From assembly GCA_022825725.1 (NCBI GenBank), contig JAJDWE010000055.1:112835-176834 (forward strand): DNA of 64,000 bases, given 5' to 3'. The stretch's first letter is position 1; each line of letters begins with the position of its first letter. The stretch is from Gemmatimonadota bacterium. Its GTDB lineage: Bacteria > Gemmatimonadota > Gemmatimonadetes > Palauibacterales > Palauibacteraceae. Made by a program: the position numbers and the translations under genes. Shown here in pieces: positions 54,703 through 62,809 of the stretch. Under the pieces are notes generated by a model that saw only the letters and a list, made by a program, of their open reading frames with translations, did not search any database and was not told the DNA's origin.

Positions 54703-57047
54703 ACGCCGACGACGCGGCCACCGCCGCGCGGCTCCCCGCGCAGTCCCAGGTGCGGGCCCGGGCCCGGTCGCGGACGCGAGTCCGGCGCGCCCGGGCAGCG
54801 GCGGCGCTGCTCGCCGTTGCGCTGGCGGCCGGGTGCGGAGAGCGCGCCGCCGATCCCGCCGATTCCCCCGGTTCCCCTGATCTCACAGCCGGGACGCGCG
54901 AGATGGCCGCCCGCCTGCTCGCGCTGGCCGACTCGGCGGATCCGCTGCTCGATGAGCAACTCAACACCGCGCGCCTCCGCTACCTCACGAACCTGCCGCC
55001 GTCGGCGGATGGCGCGGAGATGCTCGTCCGCGCCGCGAACGCCGCGCGGGAACTCCTGAATGCGGGACACACCCAGCCCGCGCTCGAACAGTTCATCTTC
55101 GTCGACCAGACGCTGGAAGGGATTCCCGCCGAGCCCTTCCCCGGCTTCCGCCGCTCCATCGAGGAACTCATCGGGATCGCCTTCCTCCGCCTCGGCGCCG
55201 AACTCGCGTGCCCCGCCTCGGGACCCGCCGCGGGCACCGTCGAGCCGGCCCTCGAGCGCTCCCCGTGCTGGCCCGCCGTCCCCTCGACCGCCGCCGTCCC
55301 CTCGGCCGCCTCCGCCCCCGCCTCCGATTCGGCGCGCGCGGCCCTCAACGCGGCGGTCGGCTGGCACCGGTCGCTCCTGCAGCTCCGCCCGGACGACCTG
55401 CGCGCGCGCTGGGTGCTGAACCTCGCCGCCATGACCGCCGGCGCATGGCCCGACAGCGTGCCGCCCGAGTACAGGATCGAGGGGAGCGCCGTGGGCGGCG
55501 CCGGAGCGTTCCCCCGCTTCGAGGACGTGGCCCCGCGGGCGGGCCTGGACGCCGTCTCCCTCTCCGGCGGTGCGATCGTCGACGACCTCAACGGCGACGG
55601 CCTGCCGGACGTGATGACCTCCTCCCGCGGCCTCCTGCACCAGCTCCGCTACTTCGAGAGCGACGGCGCGGGCGGTTTCGTCGACCGGACGGCCGAGGCC
55701 GGGCTCGAGGGCCTCCTCGGCGGGCTCAATCTCGTCCACGCCGACTACGACAACGACGGGGATGCGGACGTCTTCGTCCTCCGGGGCGGCTGGCTCGTCC
55801 AGCCCCTCCCCAACTCCCTCCTGCGCAACGACGGCGGCGTCTTCTCCGACGTGACGCGGGAGGCCGGACTCCTCTCCGAGCACCCGACCCAGACCGGTGC
55901 GTGGGCCGACTTCGACGGCGACGGCTGGCTCGACCTCTTCATCGGGAACGAGTCGAGGGACAGCCTGACGCACCGCAGCGAACTCTACCGGAACCGCGGC
56001 GACGGCACCTTCGAGGAGGTCGCAGCCGACGTCGGCCTCGGCGTCGCCGACTTCGTGAAGGGGGTGACCTGGGGGGACTACGACAACGACGGCCGCCCCG
56101 ACCTCTACCTCTCGATCCTCCACGCCTCCAACCGCCTCTACCGGAACCTCGGTCCGGACGCGTCCGGGGGGTGGGCCTTCGAGGACGTGACCTCGGCGGC
56201 GGGCGTCGGCGAGCCGCTGGCGAGCTTCCCGACCTGGTTCTGGGATTTCGACAACGACGGGTGGCTCGACATCTACGTCGCGGGCTACGCCGCGCAGACC
56301 GCCGACCTCGTGCGCGAGATGACCGGAGAACCGCACTCGGCCGAACTGCCCCGCCTGTACCGGAACCTGGGGGACGGCGCCTTCGCCGACGTCACGGCCG
56401 CGCAGGCCCTGGACCGGATCATGTACGCGATGGGATCGAACTACGGCGATCTCGACGGCGACGGCCGGCTCGACTTCCTCGTCGGCACCGGCGATCCCGA
56501 CCTCCGGCAGCTGATGCCGAACCGGATGTTCCGCAACCTCGGCGACGGCTTCGAGGAGATCACCGGCGCCGGCGGGTTCGGGAGCCTGCACAAGGGCCAC
56601 AGCGTCTCCTTCGTGGACATCGACAACGACGGCGACACCGACGTCCACATCCAGCTCGGCGGCGCGAACGAGGGCGACCTCTCGCCGAACGCACTGTACG
56701 AGAACCCGGGCTTCGACCACCGCTGGATCGCGCTCACGCTGGTCGGCGAGCGGGCGAACCGGCCCGGAATCGGCGCCCGCATCGCGGTGACCGTCGAGGG
56801 GCCGGAGGGGACGAGAACGATCCACCGCCGCGCCGGCACGGGCGGGAGCTTCGGCTCGAACCCGCTCCGCCAGGAGATCGGGCTGGGCCGGGCGACCCGG
56901 ATCGAGGCCGTCGAGATCCGCTGGCCGGGTTCGGGCACCGTCGACCGGCTCACCGGCCTCGCCCTCGACCGCGCCTACCGGATCCGCGAGGGGACCGGGG
57001 TCGCCGAACCGCTGGAGAGACGGCGGGTCCGCCTCGGCGGCGGATGA
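54699..57047 (+). CDS. CRTAC1-family FG-GAP/ASPIC-UnbV lipoprotein
   Basis: Protein of 782 aa. Lipoprotein signal AAALLAVALAAGC (Cys about 46, after a basic lead). Residues about 60-240 are helical with TPR-like character. FG-GAP repeats follow from about 270: VDDLNGDGLPDVMTSS, DYDNDGDADVFVLRGG, DFDGDGWLDLFIGNE, DYDNDGRPDLYLSI, DFDNDGWLDIYVAGY, DLDGDGRLDFLVGTG and DIDNDGDTDVHIQL. The C-terminal ASPIC-UnbV domain is RPGIGARIAVTVEGPEGTRT with AVEIRWPGSGTVDRL. GTG at 54699 overlaps the previous stop (GTGA), so the two surface proteins are coproduced. Function unknown, probably adhesion or substrate binding. Confidence 0.93.
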   Translation: MNADDAATAARLPAQSQVRARARSRTRVRRARAAAALLAVALAAGCGERAADPADSPGSPDLTAGTREMAARLLALADSADPLLDEQLNTARLRYLTNLPPSADGAEMLVRAANAARELLNAGHTQPALEQFIFVDQTLEGIPAEPFPGFRRSIEELIGIAFLRLGAELACPASGPAAGTVEPALERSPCWPAVPSTAAVPSAASAPASDSARAALNAAVGWHRSLLQLRPDDLRARWVLNLAAMTAGAWPDSVPPEYRIEGSAVGGAGAFPRFEDVAPRAGLDAVSLSGGAIVDDLNGDGLPDVMTSSRGLLHQLRYFESDGAGGFVDRTAEAGLEGLLGGLNLVHADYDNDGDADVFVLRGGWLVQPLPNSLLRNDGGVFSDVTREAGLLSEHPTQTGAWADFDGDGWLDLFIGNESRDSLTHRSELYRNRGDGTFEEVAADVGLGVADFVKGVTWGDYDNDGRPDLYLSILHASNRLYRNLGPDASGGWAFEDVTSAAGVGEPLASFPTWFWDFDNDGWLDIYVAGYAAQTADLVREMTGEPHSAELPRLYRNLGDGAFADVTAAQALDRIMYAMGSNYGDLDGDGRLDFLVGTGDPDLRQLMPNRMFRNLGDGFEEITGAGGFGSLHKGHSVSFVDIDNDGDTDVHIQLGGANEGDLSPNALYENPGFDHRWIALTLVGERANRPGIGARIAVTVEGPEGTRTIHRRAGTGGSFGSNPLRQEIGLGRATRIEAVEIRWPGSGTVDRLTGLALDRAYRIREGTGVAEPLERRRVRLGGG

Positions 57048-57088
57048 GCTTCAGCGGCGCGTAACGTCCCCGGCGGGGGTGGCCGCCC

Positions 57089-58261
57089 TCAGCGGTGGCG
57101 GGGCCCGGCGCCGAAGCGCTCCAGGGACAGGACCCGCCGCACGAGGTCCACCTGCCGCGCGATGCCGTGTTTCTGGTAGACCCGCTTCAGGTGCCACCGA
57201 ACGGTGTCTTCCGAGCGCCCGGTGTCCCGCGCGATGTCCCGCACCTTCCGGCCCGTGGCGAGGGCGATGGCCAGTTCGCTCTCCGTCGAGGTCAGTCCCA
57301 GGGCCGCCGCCACGTGGTCCGGGTCGAGCCGGCGCTGGCCGGCCGGATCCACCATCATGACGACCGCGCCCAACCTCTGCGTTCTGAAGTGCGGAAAGTC
57401 ATCGCCCACGGGAGTAATGTGCAGAGCCAGTCGTCTCGCGGGACCTTTGGCGGGCGAGCGGCAGGTGACCGTCATCGAGCCCGCGGAGCTCCGCACTCCG
57501 AAGGGGGGCAGAGCGCGCGCCAGCAGGCGGGACAGTTCGGCGTCCTCCGCCGGCTTGGAGGCACCGACGGAGCCATCCCGGTCCGTGAGGCCATCGCGCC
57601 GCCGCAGGATCTCCAGCGCCCGGTCGTTCGCGGTCATGATCCGGCCGCGCCGGTCGAGATGGATGACCCCGAGACGCGAGCTGGCAAGGAGTTGGGCCGC
57701 GGATGTGCCCATCACCTCGGCTTCGGCCAGCGCGTGGGACACCAGCGCAAACTGGCGAACATGCGGCTGGAGTCGGCGGATCAGCCTGAGCTGATCGGGA
57801 CGCCAGCCCGCCGGGTCGACGGGATCGCCCAGGGCCCAGAAGACGGGCGGACCGTCAGGGTTTTTCAGTCGCATGTTGAGGCCGTCCTGCGCCTTCAGGT
57901 CGACGAGCAACTCGTTGTAGGTGCGCGACGTCCTCTTCTCCGCGTCCGTGAACAGGTCGCCCGTGCGGACGATGCGCCCGTACCTCTGTCGAAGGGCGCG
58001 CGGGACGCGTTCGTCTTCGGCGTAGTAGTCCTCGAAGTACCTGCCCTCCCAGTCCCGGCGGCGTTGTCCGCCGACGCAGATCCGCACGAAGAAGGCCGTC
58101 CCGTCGGCCTGGGACGTCCCGCTGAAGATCGCGACGCCGCTGCTCCGTGTCCCGACGATTCTGCCGATCAGACGGTCCGTCGCGGGCCACCGCGCTCCGT
58201 CGAGCGCGGCCTCGTGCAGCGCTGCCAGGATGCGACCGAACGGACTCCGCGGAGACTTCAT
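57089..58261 (-). CDS. LuxR-type transcriptional regulator, paralog 1
   Basis: Protein of 390 aa. Residues about 200-240 form a PAS-like segment (RLGVIHLDRRGRIMTANDRA). The C-terminal HTH is of the LuxR/GerE type: LGLTSTESELAIALATGRKV, RDIARDTGRSEDTVRWHLKR and VYQKHGIARQVDLVRRVLSL. N-terminal 180 residues probably hold a sensor fold of unknown ligand. ATG at 58261 overlaps the stop of the upstream paralog by 4 nt. Tandem with a close paralog, so both regulators are made from one mRNA; target genes unknown. Confidence 0.9.
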   Translation of the reverse strand: MKSPRSPFGRILAALHEAALDGARWPATDRLIGRIVGTRSSGVAIFSGTSQADGTAFFVRICVGGQRRRDWEGRYFEDYYAEDERVPRALRQRYGRIVRTGDLFTDAEKRTSRTYNELLVDLKAQDGLNMRLKNPDGPPVFWALGDPVDPAGWRPDQLRLIRRLQPHVRQFALVSHALAEAEVMGTSAAQLLASSRLGVIHLDRRGRIMTANDRALEILRRRDGLTDRDGSVGASKPAEDAELSRLLARALPPFGVRSSAGSMTVTCRSPAKGPARRLALHITPVGDDFPHFRTQRLGAVVMMVDPAGQRRLDPDHVAAALGLTSTESELAIALATGRKVRDIARDTGRSEDTVRWHLKRVYQKHGIARQVDLVRRVLSLERFGAGPRHR

Positions 58262-59433
58262 CCGCCGCGGCCGGGCACGGCGCCGAAGCCCTCCAGCGAC
58301 AGTACCTGCCGCACCAGATCCACCTGCCGCGAGACGCCCAGCCTCCGGAAGGCCTCCCTCAGGTGCCACCGAACGGTCTCCTCGGAGCGCCCGGTCGCGG
58401 CCGCGATGTCATGCACCGTCTGGCCGGAGGCCAGCGCCACGGCCAGCTCACTCTCCGCCGGTGTAAGTCCCAGGGCCGTCTCCACCCGGGTCGGATCGAT
58501 CCGGATCGGGCTGGCCGGATCCACGAGGAGGACGATCGCACCGCATCTGCTCGTTCTGAAGTACGGGTACCCCTCGCCCACGGGAGTCACGTGCAGAGCA
58601 AGCGGTGCCCGGGAAGGGGAGAATGGGCGGGTCACCATCATCGAGCCGGCGGACCCCTGCATTCCGAAGGGCGGCAGGGCGCGCGCCAGCAGGCGGGACA
58701 GCTCGGCGTCCCCCTCCGGGACCCGGGTCTGCAGGAACCCATCCTTGTCCGCCAGCCCATCGCCTTGCCGCAGGATCTCCAGCGCCCGGTCGTTCGCCGT
58801 CATGATCCGGCCGCGACGGTCGAGATGAATGACCCCGAAACGCGGGCTGGCGAGGAGTTGGGCCGCGGACGTGCCGGCCACCTCGGCTTCCGCCAGCGCG
58901 TGGGACACGATGGCGGACTGGTGAACGTGCGGCTGGAGTCGCCTGATCAGCCGGGTCTGATCGGAACTCCAGCCTCGTCGCTCGACGGGGTCGTGGACCA
59001 TCCACAGCAAAGGCGGACCGTGTGGGCTCTCCAGCCGCATGTTGAGGCCGGCCTGTGCCTTCGTCGCGACCATCAACTCGTTGTACGTGGCCGACGTCTT
59101 CTTTTCGGCGTCCGTGAACAGTTCTTCCGTGGGCGCTATGGACCCGGGCTGCAGTCCAAAGAAGCGGAGCGTGCGCTCGTCCCGGGCGTAGTAGTCCTCG
59201 AAATACCTGCGCTCCCAGTCCGCGCGGCGTCGTCCGTCAACATGGAGCTGCAGCAGAAATACCGTGTCATCGGGCGCAGGTCTCCCCGCGACGAGGGCCC
59301 AGGCGTTGCCCCTCGAACGGCTCATTTCGCAGATCAGGCGCTCCGCCTCGGGCCACCGCGTTTCGTCGAGCGCGGCCCTGTGCAGCGTCGCGAGGATGCG
59401 ATCGAACGGATCTACTGAATGTTTTTTAGGCAT
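58258..59433 (-). CDS. LuxR-type transcriptional regulator, paralog 2
   Basis: Protein of 391 aa collinear with the downstream regulator over its whole length: RYFEDYYARDER, SHALAEAEVAGTSAAQLLAS, HLDRRGRIMTANDRALEIL (almost identical in both), and the LuxR HTH LGLTPAESELAVALASGQTV, HDIAAATGRSEETVRWHLRE. ATG at 59433. It is first in the two-gene unit. Upstream lie GC-hairpins and the remnant of a beta-barrel gene. The paralogs arose by tandem duplication. Confidence 0.9.
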   Translation of the reverse strand: MPKKHSVDPFDRILATLHRAALDETRWPEAERLICEMSRSRGNAWALVAGRPAPDDTVFLLQLHVDGRRRADWERRYFEDYYARDERTLRFFGLQPGSIAPTEELFTDAEKKTSATYNELMVATKAQAGLNMRLESPHGPPLLWMVHDPVERRGWSSDQTRLIRRLQPHVHQSAIVSHALAEAEVAGTSAAQLLASPRFGVIHLDRRGRIMTANDRALEILRQGDGLADKDGFLQTRVPEGDAELSRLLARALPPFGMQGSAGSMMVTRPFSPSRAPLALHVTPVGEGYPYFRTSRCGAIVLLVDPASPIRIDPTRVETALGLTPAESELAVALASGQTVHDIAAATGRSEETVRWHLREAFRRLGVSRQVDLVRQVLSLEGFGAVPGRGG

Positions 59434-59470
59434 GGCGCTATCTTCTACACGTAGATCGCGTCCTCGGCTA

Positions 59471-59551
59471 CCCCCAAAATTGGGGGGTCACCCACCAATT
59501 TTGGGGGAAGGCTCCCCGCATCTGGGGGGGCGCCTCCCCTGTTTGGAGGGG
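59471..59551. repeat. cluster of GC-rich inverted repeats
   Basis: Three hairpins in a row: a perfect 13-bp inverted repeat CCCCCAAAATTGG (59471-59483) with CCAATTTTGGGGG (59495-59507) and an 11-nt loop; CCCC (59514-59517) with GGGG (59524-59527); CCTCC (59533-59537) with GGAGG (59545-59549). The + strand has four runs of four or more G. It lies between the end of the barrel remnant and the LuxR genes, all on the minus strand, so it could end the upstream transcript. Confidence 0.75.
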
Positions 59552-59568
59552 TGGTCCGACAGGCCGGA

Positions 59569-60165
59569 TCAGCGGCGGACGGCTACGGGCATCGGCGCGC
59601 CGTTCAAGGCGATACGGGCTCCGAGGGTGAAGCGGGGGCCGGCGGGGGAGTGGTTGAAGGCGCCGGTCCAGGTGAGGAGTTTGTCGCCGGACATCCGGAT
59701 GCCGTATCCGCCTCGGAGATCGAGCGCCCACGGGTCCCGGGCGCCGTTCGCGGTCTCGCGGCCGTCCGCGTCCATGACTTCGGCGGGGGCGTAGCGGCTC
59801 TCGATCTGGTCGCGCCAGAGGGCGTCTCCGCCGGTGGCGGCGTCGCCCCAGCGGGGGGACATGGAGAGGGACGGTCCCTCGCCGCCCGGGTTGCCGAGGC
59901 TGAGGGTGACGGCGAGGCCGCGCTCCTCGTAGCCGGCCGCGGAGTGGACGGCGAGCATGCGGCCCTGCGCGTCGATGCGCAGGAAGCCGGCGCGGGCGCG
60001 GAGCCCGCCGGCAAGTTCGAGTCCGTCGCCGGCCTGTCCCGCGCCGCCGGTGCCCGTGCCGAACCCGGTGCCGCCGCCGAACCCTGGCGCTCCGCCGGAG
60101 CTGGCGTACGGGGTCGTCTGCGACATGGCCCGCGACGTCACGCCGGAGAGCCAGCCTTCCCACAT
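59569..60165 (-). pseudogene. C-terminal beta-barrel fragment of an outer-membrane/autotransporter-like protein
   Basis: A frame of 198 codons with no signal peptide whose sequence resembles the C-terminal barrel of large Ig/LRR-containing surface proteins of related bacteria: LELAGGLRARAGFLRIDAQG, AAGYEERGLAVTLSLGNPGG, GPSLSMSPRWGDAA, DLRGGYGIRMSG and RFTLGARIALNG, with alternating hydrophobic strands. The N-terminal passenger is missing; upstream is a lipoprotein-like fragment in another frame overlapping by 28 nt. Most likely the tail of a gene shortened by deletion. A short real barrel protein is possible but it lacks an export signal. Confidence 0.65.
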
Positions 60166-60605
60166 TCGCTCGGCCTCGGAGCGGGATGCTGAACATCGGT
60201 TCCGAGCGAGTAGGCCACCGCCGAATCGCAGAGCGTGGTCCGGTGCCCATTCGAACCCGTCACCTCTGTTCCGCCACTGGTAAGCGCGTGAACGGAGGCG
60301 GGCGGGACGCTATCGGCCAGCACGTCAAGGACTGCCAGCGACGAGGACTCGAAGTCCTCGCACCCATAGGCCGCATTCCCCACTACCGTTCGCCACCAGT
60401 GCAGGTCCTCGCCCCATGAGACGGGAGGATCTTCAATCCCCGCTCCGATCGCCGACACCACCACGGGCGCACGGTTCGGCTGCGGCACAACCGGCTCGAC
60501 CGGCTGAACCGTGACGGATTCCTCGCCGCCGCAGGCGCAGAGGAGGGCCAGCCCGAATCCCAGCGCAGCGATGGACGGGTCGGCGGAGTGCGAAGGGGTC
60601 ATCAT
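60138..60605 (-). pseudogene. lipoprotein-signal fragment, probable 5' remnant of the same surface protein
   Basis: A frame of 155 codons starting with a lipoprotein signal (IAALGFGLALLCAC, lipobox Cys about 25) and a Pro/Val linker with PQPNRAPVV, the usual beginning of Ig-like or LRR surface proteins here (compare NRRPTPTSTIPPQ in the LRR-protease at 39.8 kb). The rest does not resemble known domains and runs out of frame into the barrel fragment. I read both pieces as one decayed gene with internal loss. It starts one base after the DsbA-like stop. A genuine small lipoprotein cannot be excluded. Confidence 0.5.
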
Positions 60606-61310
60606 CTACTGCGGCGGGCTGTCGCCGCCTTTCAGCACGAGCAGCGTGTCGATCGCCGAGGAAAAAGTGCCGAAGTCGGCCGCGCCCCGGAGGGCCACGC
60701 TGTCGCCGAGGATGAAGTAGGGCGTGCTCGAGATCCCGGCCTGGGTGACGCTGGTGTAGTCGCGGAGCACGAGCGGGGCGAGCGTGCTGTTGCGGACGCA
60801 GGAGCCGAACGACTCGACGTCGATGTCGAGTTCCCCCGCGTACTCGACGAACAGCGCGTAGGGGTCGGCCGCGCCGCTCCACTCGTCCTGGCGCTCGAAC
60901 AGGAGGTCGTGCATCGGCCAGAACTTGCCCACGGCCCCCGCGCAGTACGCCGCCTCGGTGGACACGAAGGCCTCGGCATGGCCGGGATTCGCGTAGGCGA
61001 TCCACAGGTAGCTGACCAGGCCCGTCTGGATGTAGGCGCTGTCGAGCCTCGAGAGCGTCTGCACGTGGAACTGCCGGCAGTAGGGGCACTGGAAGTCGGA
61101 GATCTCCACCACCCGAACGGGCGCGGTCTCTTCTCCCTTGATGCGGCTGCGGTCGGCGCGCTCGCGGGCCACCTGGGCATTGGGCGGCACGATGGAGCGC
61201 TCCTGCATGTCCCCGGCTTCGGCCTCCGCGGCGCAGCCGGCGGAGAGGACGATGCCGGAATAGAGGCCGGCGACGGACAGGAAGGGTCCGAAACGGAATC
61301 TGGCGTTCAA
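60606..61310 (-). CDS. DsbA-like thioredoxin-fold lipoprotein
   Basis: Protein of 234 aa. Lipoprotein signal FLSVAGLYSGIVLSAGC (Cys about 26). Thioredoxin-fold of the DsbA/DSBA_Thioredoxin_4 type: VVEISDFQCPYCRQFH holds the CxxC active site, AAYCAGAVGKFWPMHDLLFE is the helical insert, and QAGISSTPYFILGD holds the cis-Pro loop. It would oxidise or isomerise thiols at the envelope. Start is TTG at 61310 forming a TTGA overlap with the decarboxylase stop, so the pair is cotranslated. Confidence 0.9.
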   Translation of the reverse strand: MNARFRFGPFLSVAGLYSGIVLSAGCAAEAEAGDMQERSIVPPNAQVARERADRSRIKGEETAPVRVVEISDFQCPYCRQFHVQTLSRLDSAYIQTGLVSYLWIAYANPGHAEAFVSTEAAYCAGAVGKFWPMHDLLFERQDEWSGAADPYALFVEYAGELDIDVESFGSCVRNSTLAPLVLRDYTSVTQAGISSTPYFILGDSVALRGAADFGTFSSAIDTLLVLKGGDSPPQ

Positions 61311-62809
61311 CCCGGTTCTCCCGGTGAAAGGTCGGCGGCGGCCCGATGGAGCGCATCGAGCGCGTCGTCCAGGTGGCGCTCCTCCGTGTGAACGCTCCCG
61401 ACGGACAACCGTACAGTATAACGTCCGTCCAGTTCCGTGTGCGAGAGAAACGAGCGTCCCCCCGCGTTGACCCGGGACATGATCTCGCGGTTCAGCCGCG
61501 CCTCGCCCGCCGGGTCGCCCTCCCGCGCGGCGCGGAAACAGACGGTGCTGAAGGAGACGGGCGCGGCGAGTTCGAACGCGCCGCCTTCGACGAGGTGGGC
61601 CGCGGCGGCTTCGGCCATCGCGATGTGCCGGCGCATCGTCTCGGCGAGGCCGTCCGTCCCCGCGCACCGGAACAGCACCCACAGCTTGAGCCCGCGGAAG
61701 CGGCGGCCGAGCGCGAGGCCGATGTCCATGAGGTCCGTCTCGTCATCCTCCGATTCGAGGTAGGTCGGCGTGAGCGCGAGCGAAGCCCGGAAGGGGGCGA
61801 CGTCGCGGTACAGGAGCACCGAACAGTCGAGCGAGGTCCCGAGCCACTTGTGGGGGTTGAGGACGATGGAGTCCGCCGCCTCCCAGCCGCGGAAGTGGGG
61901 CCGCTGCTCCGGGATCATCGCCGCGGGTCCGGCGTAGGCGGCGTCCACGTGCAGCCAGACGCCGTGCCGTTCGGCGATCGCGGCGAGGGCGGGGACGGGG
62001 TCGACGCTCGCCGTGGAAGTCGTGCCGATGGTCGCGCACACCATCGCGGGGCGGATCCCCTTGGCGAGGTCGTCGGCGATGGCCGCCTCGAGCGCGTCCG
62101 GGCGCATGCGGAAGGCGGCGTCCGTCTCGATGCGGCGGACGGAGCGGCGGCCGAGTCCGGCGGCGATGGCGGATTTCTCCACCGAGGAGTGGGACTGCTC
62201 GGAGGTGTAGACGGCGAGCGCGGGGCCTCCGGGGAGACCGTCGTCGCGCACGCCGTCGCCCGCCCGCTCCCGGGCCGCGAGCAGCGCCGTGAAGGTGGAG
62301 GTCGACGCGGTGTCGAAGATGAGCCCGGAGAAGGTGTCCGGGAGGCCGACGGCCTGCCGCAGCCAGTCGACGGCGGTCCGCTCGACCTCGGTCGCGGCGG
62401 GGGAGGTTCGCCACAACATTGCGTTCACGCCGACGGCGGCGACGAGGAGTTCCGCCACGATGCTCGGCGCCCGCGTGGAACTCGAGAAATAGGCGAGGAA
62501 GCCCGGATGATTCCAATGCGTGAGACCGGAGACGATGTGCTCGTCGAAGTCGGCGAGCACGCGCTCGAAGGGTTCGGGGGTGCGCGGCGGGGTCTTCGCG
62601 AGCGCGCGGCGGACGTCGCCGGGCTGGACGTCGGGGAGGACGGGCCGCTGCTCGACGCGCTTCCGGTAGTCGACGGTCCACTCCGCCGCGCGGTCGAGCG
62701 CCTCGCGCAGGGTGTCCCCGCTCCAGTCCGCGGCGGGCGCGGCTTCGGCGGCCTCGCGGGTGGCCTCGCGCGCGGGCTCGCCGTGCGGTCGATCGATGGG
62801 GTCCGGCAT
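61307..62809 (-). CDS. PLP-dependent group II amino-acid decarboxylase
   Basis: Protein of 500 aa of the aromatic-L-amino-acid/glutamate decarboxylase-like family. THWNHPGFLAYFSSSTRAPS, WLRQAVGLPDTFSGLIFDTA, YTSEQSHSSVEKSAIAAGLG (His stacking on PLP), LHVDAAYAGPAAMIPEQRPH (cofactor Asp) and NPHKWLGTSLDCSVLLYRD with the PLP Lys. It removes CO2 from an amino acid, possibly Trp, Phe, Tyr or DOPA; specificity is not readable. ATG at 62809 overlaps on the opposite strand with the ATG of the helicase gene. Confidence 0.94.
   Translation of the reverse strand: MPDPIDRPHGEPAREATREAAEAAPAADWSGDTLREALDRAAEWTVDYRKRVEQRPVLPDVQPGDVRRALAKTPPRTPEPFERVLADFDEHIVSGLTHWNHPGFLAYFSSSTRAPSIVAELLVAAVGVNAMLWRTSPAATEVERTAVDWLRQAVGLPDTFSGLIFDTASTSTFTALLAARERAGDGVRDDGLPGGPALAVYTSEQSHSSVEKSAIAAGLGRRSVRRIETDAAFRMRPDALEAAIADDLAKGIRPAMVCATIGTTSTASVDPVPALAAIAERHGVWLHVDAAYAGPAAMIPEQRPHFRGWEAADSIVLNPHKWLGTSLDCSVLLYRDVAPFRASLALTPTYLESEDDETDLMDIGLALGRRFRGLKLWVLFRCAGTDGLAETMRRHIAMAEAAAAHLVEGGAFELAAPVSFSTVCFRAAREGDPAGEARLNREIMSRVNAGGRSFLSHTELDGRYTVRLSVGSVHTEERHLDDALDALHRAAADLSPGEPG

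Noticed and set aside
54552..56825. Minus-strand frame of 757 codons
   Set aside because: Mirror of the FG-GAP repeats of the + strand gene; not a protein family.
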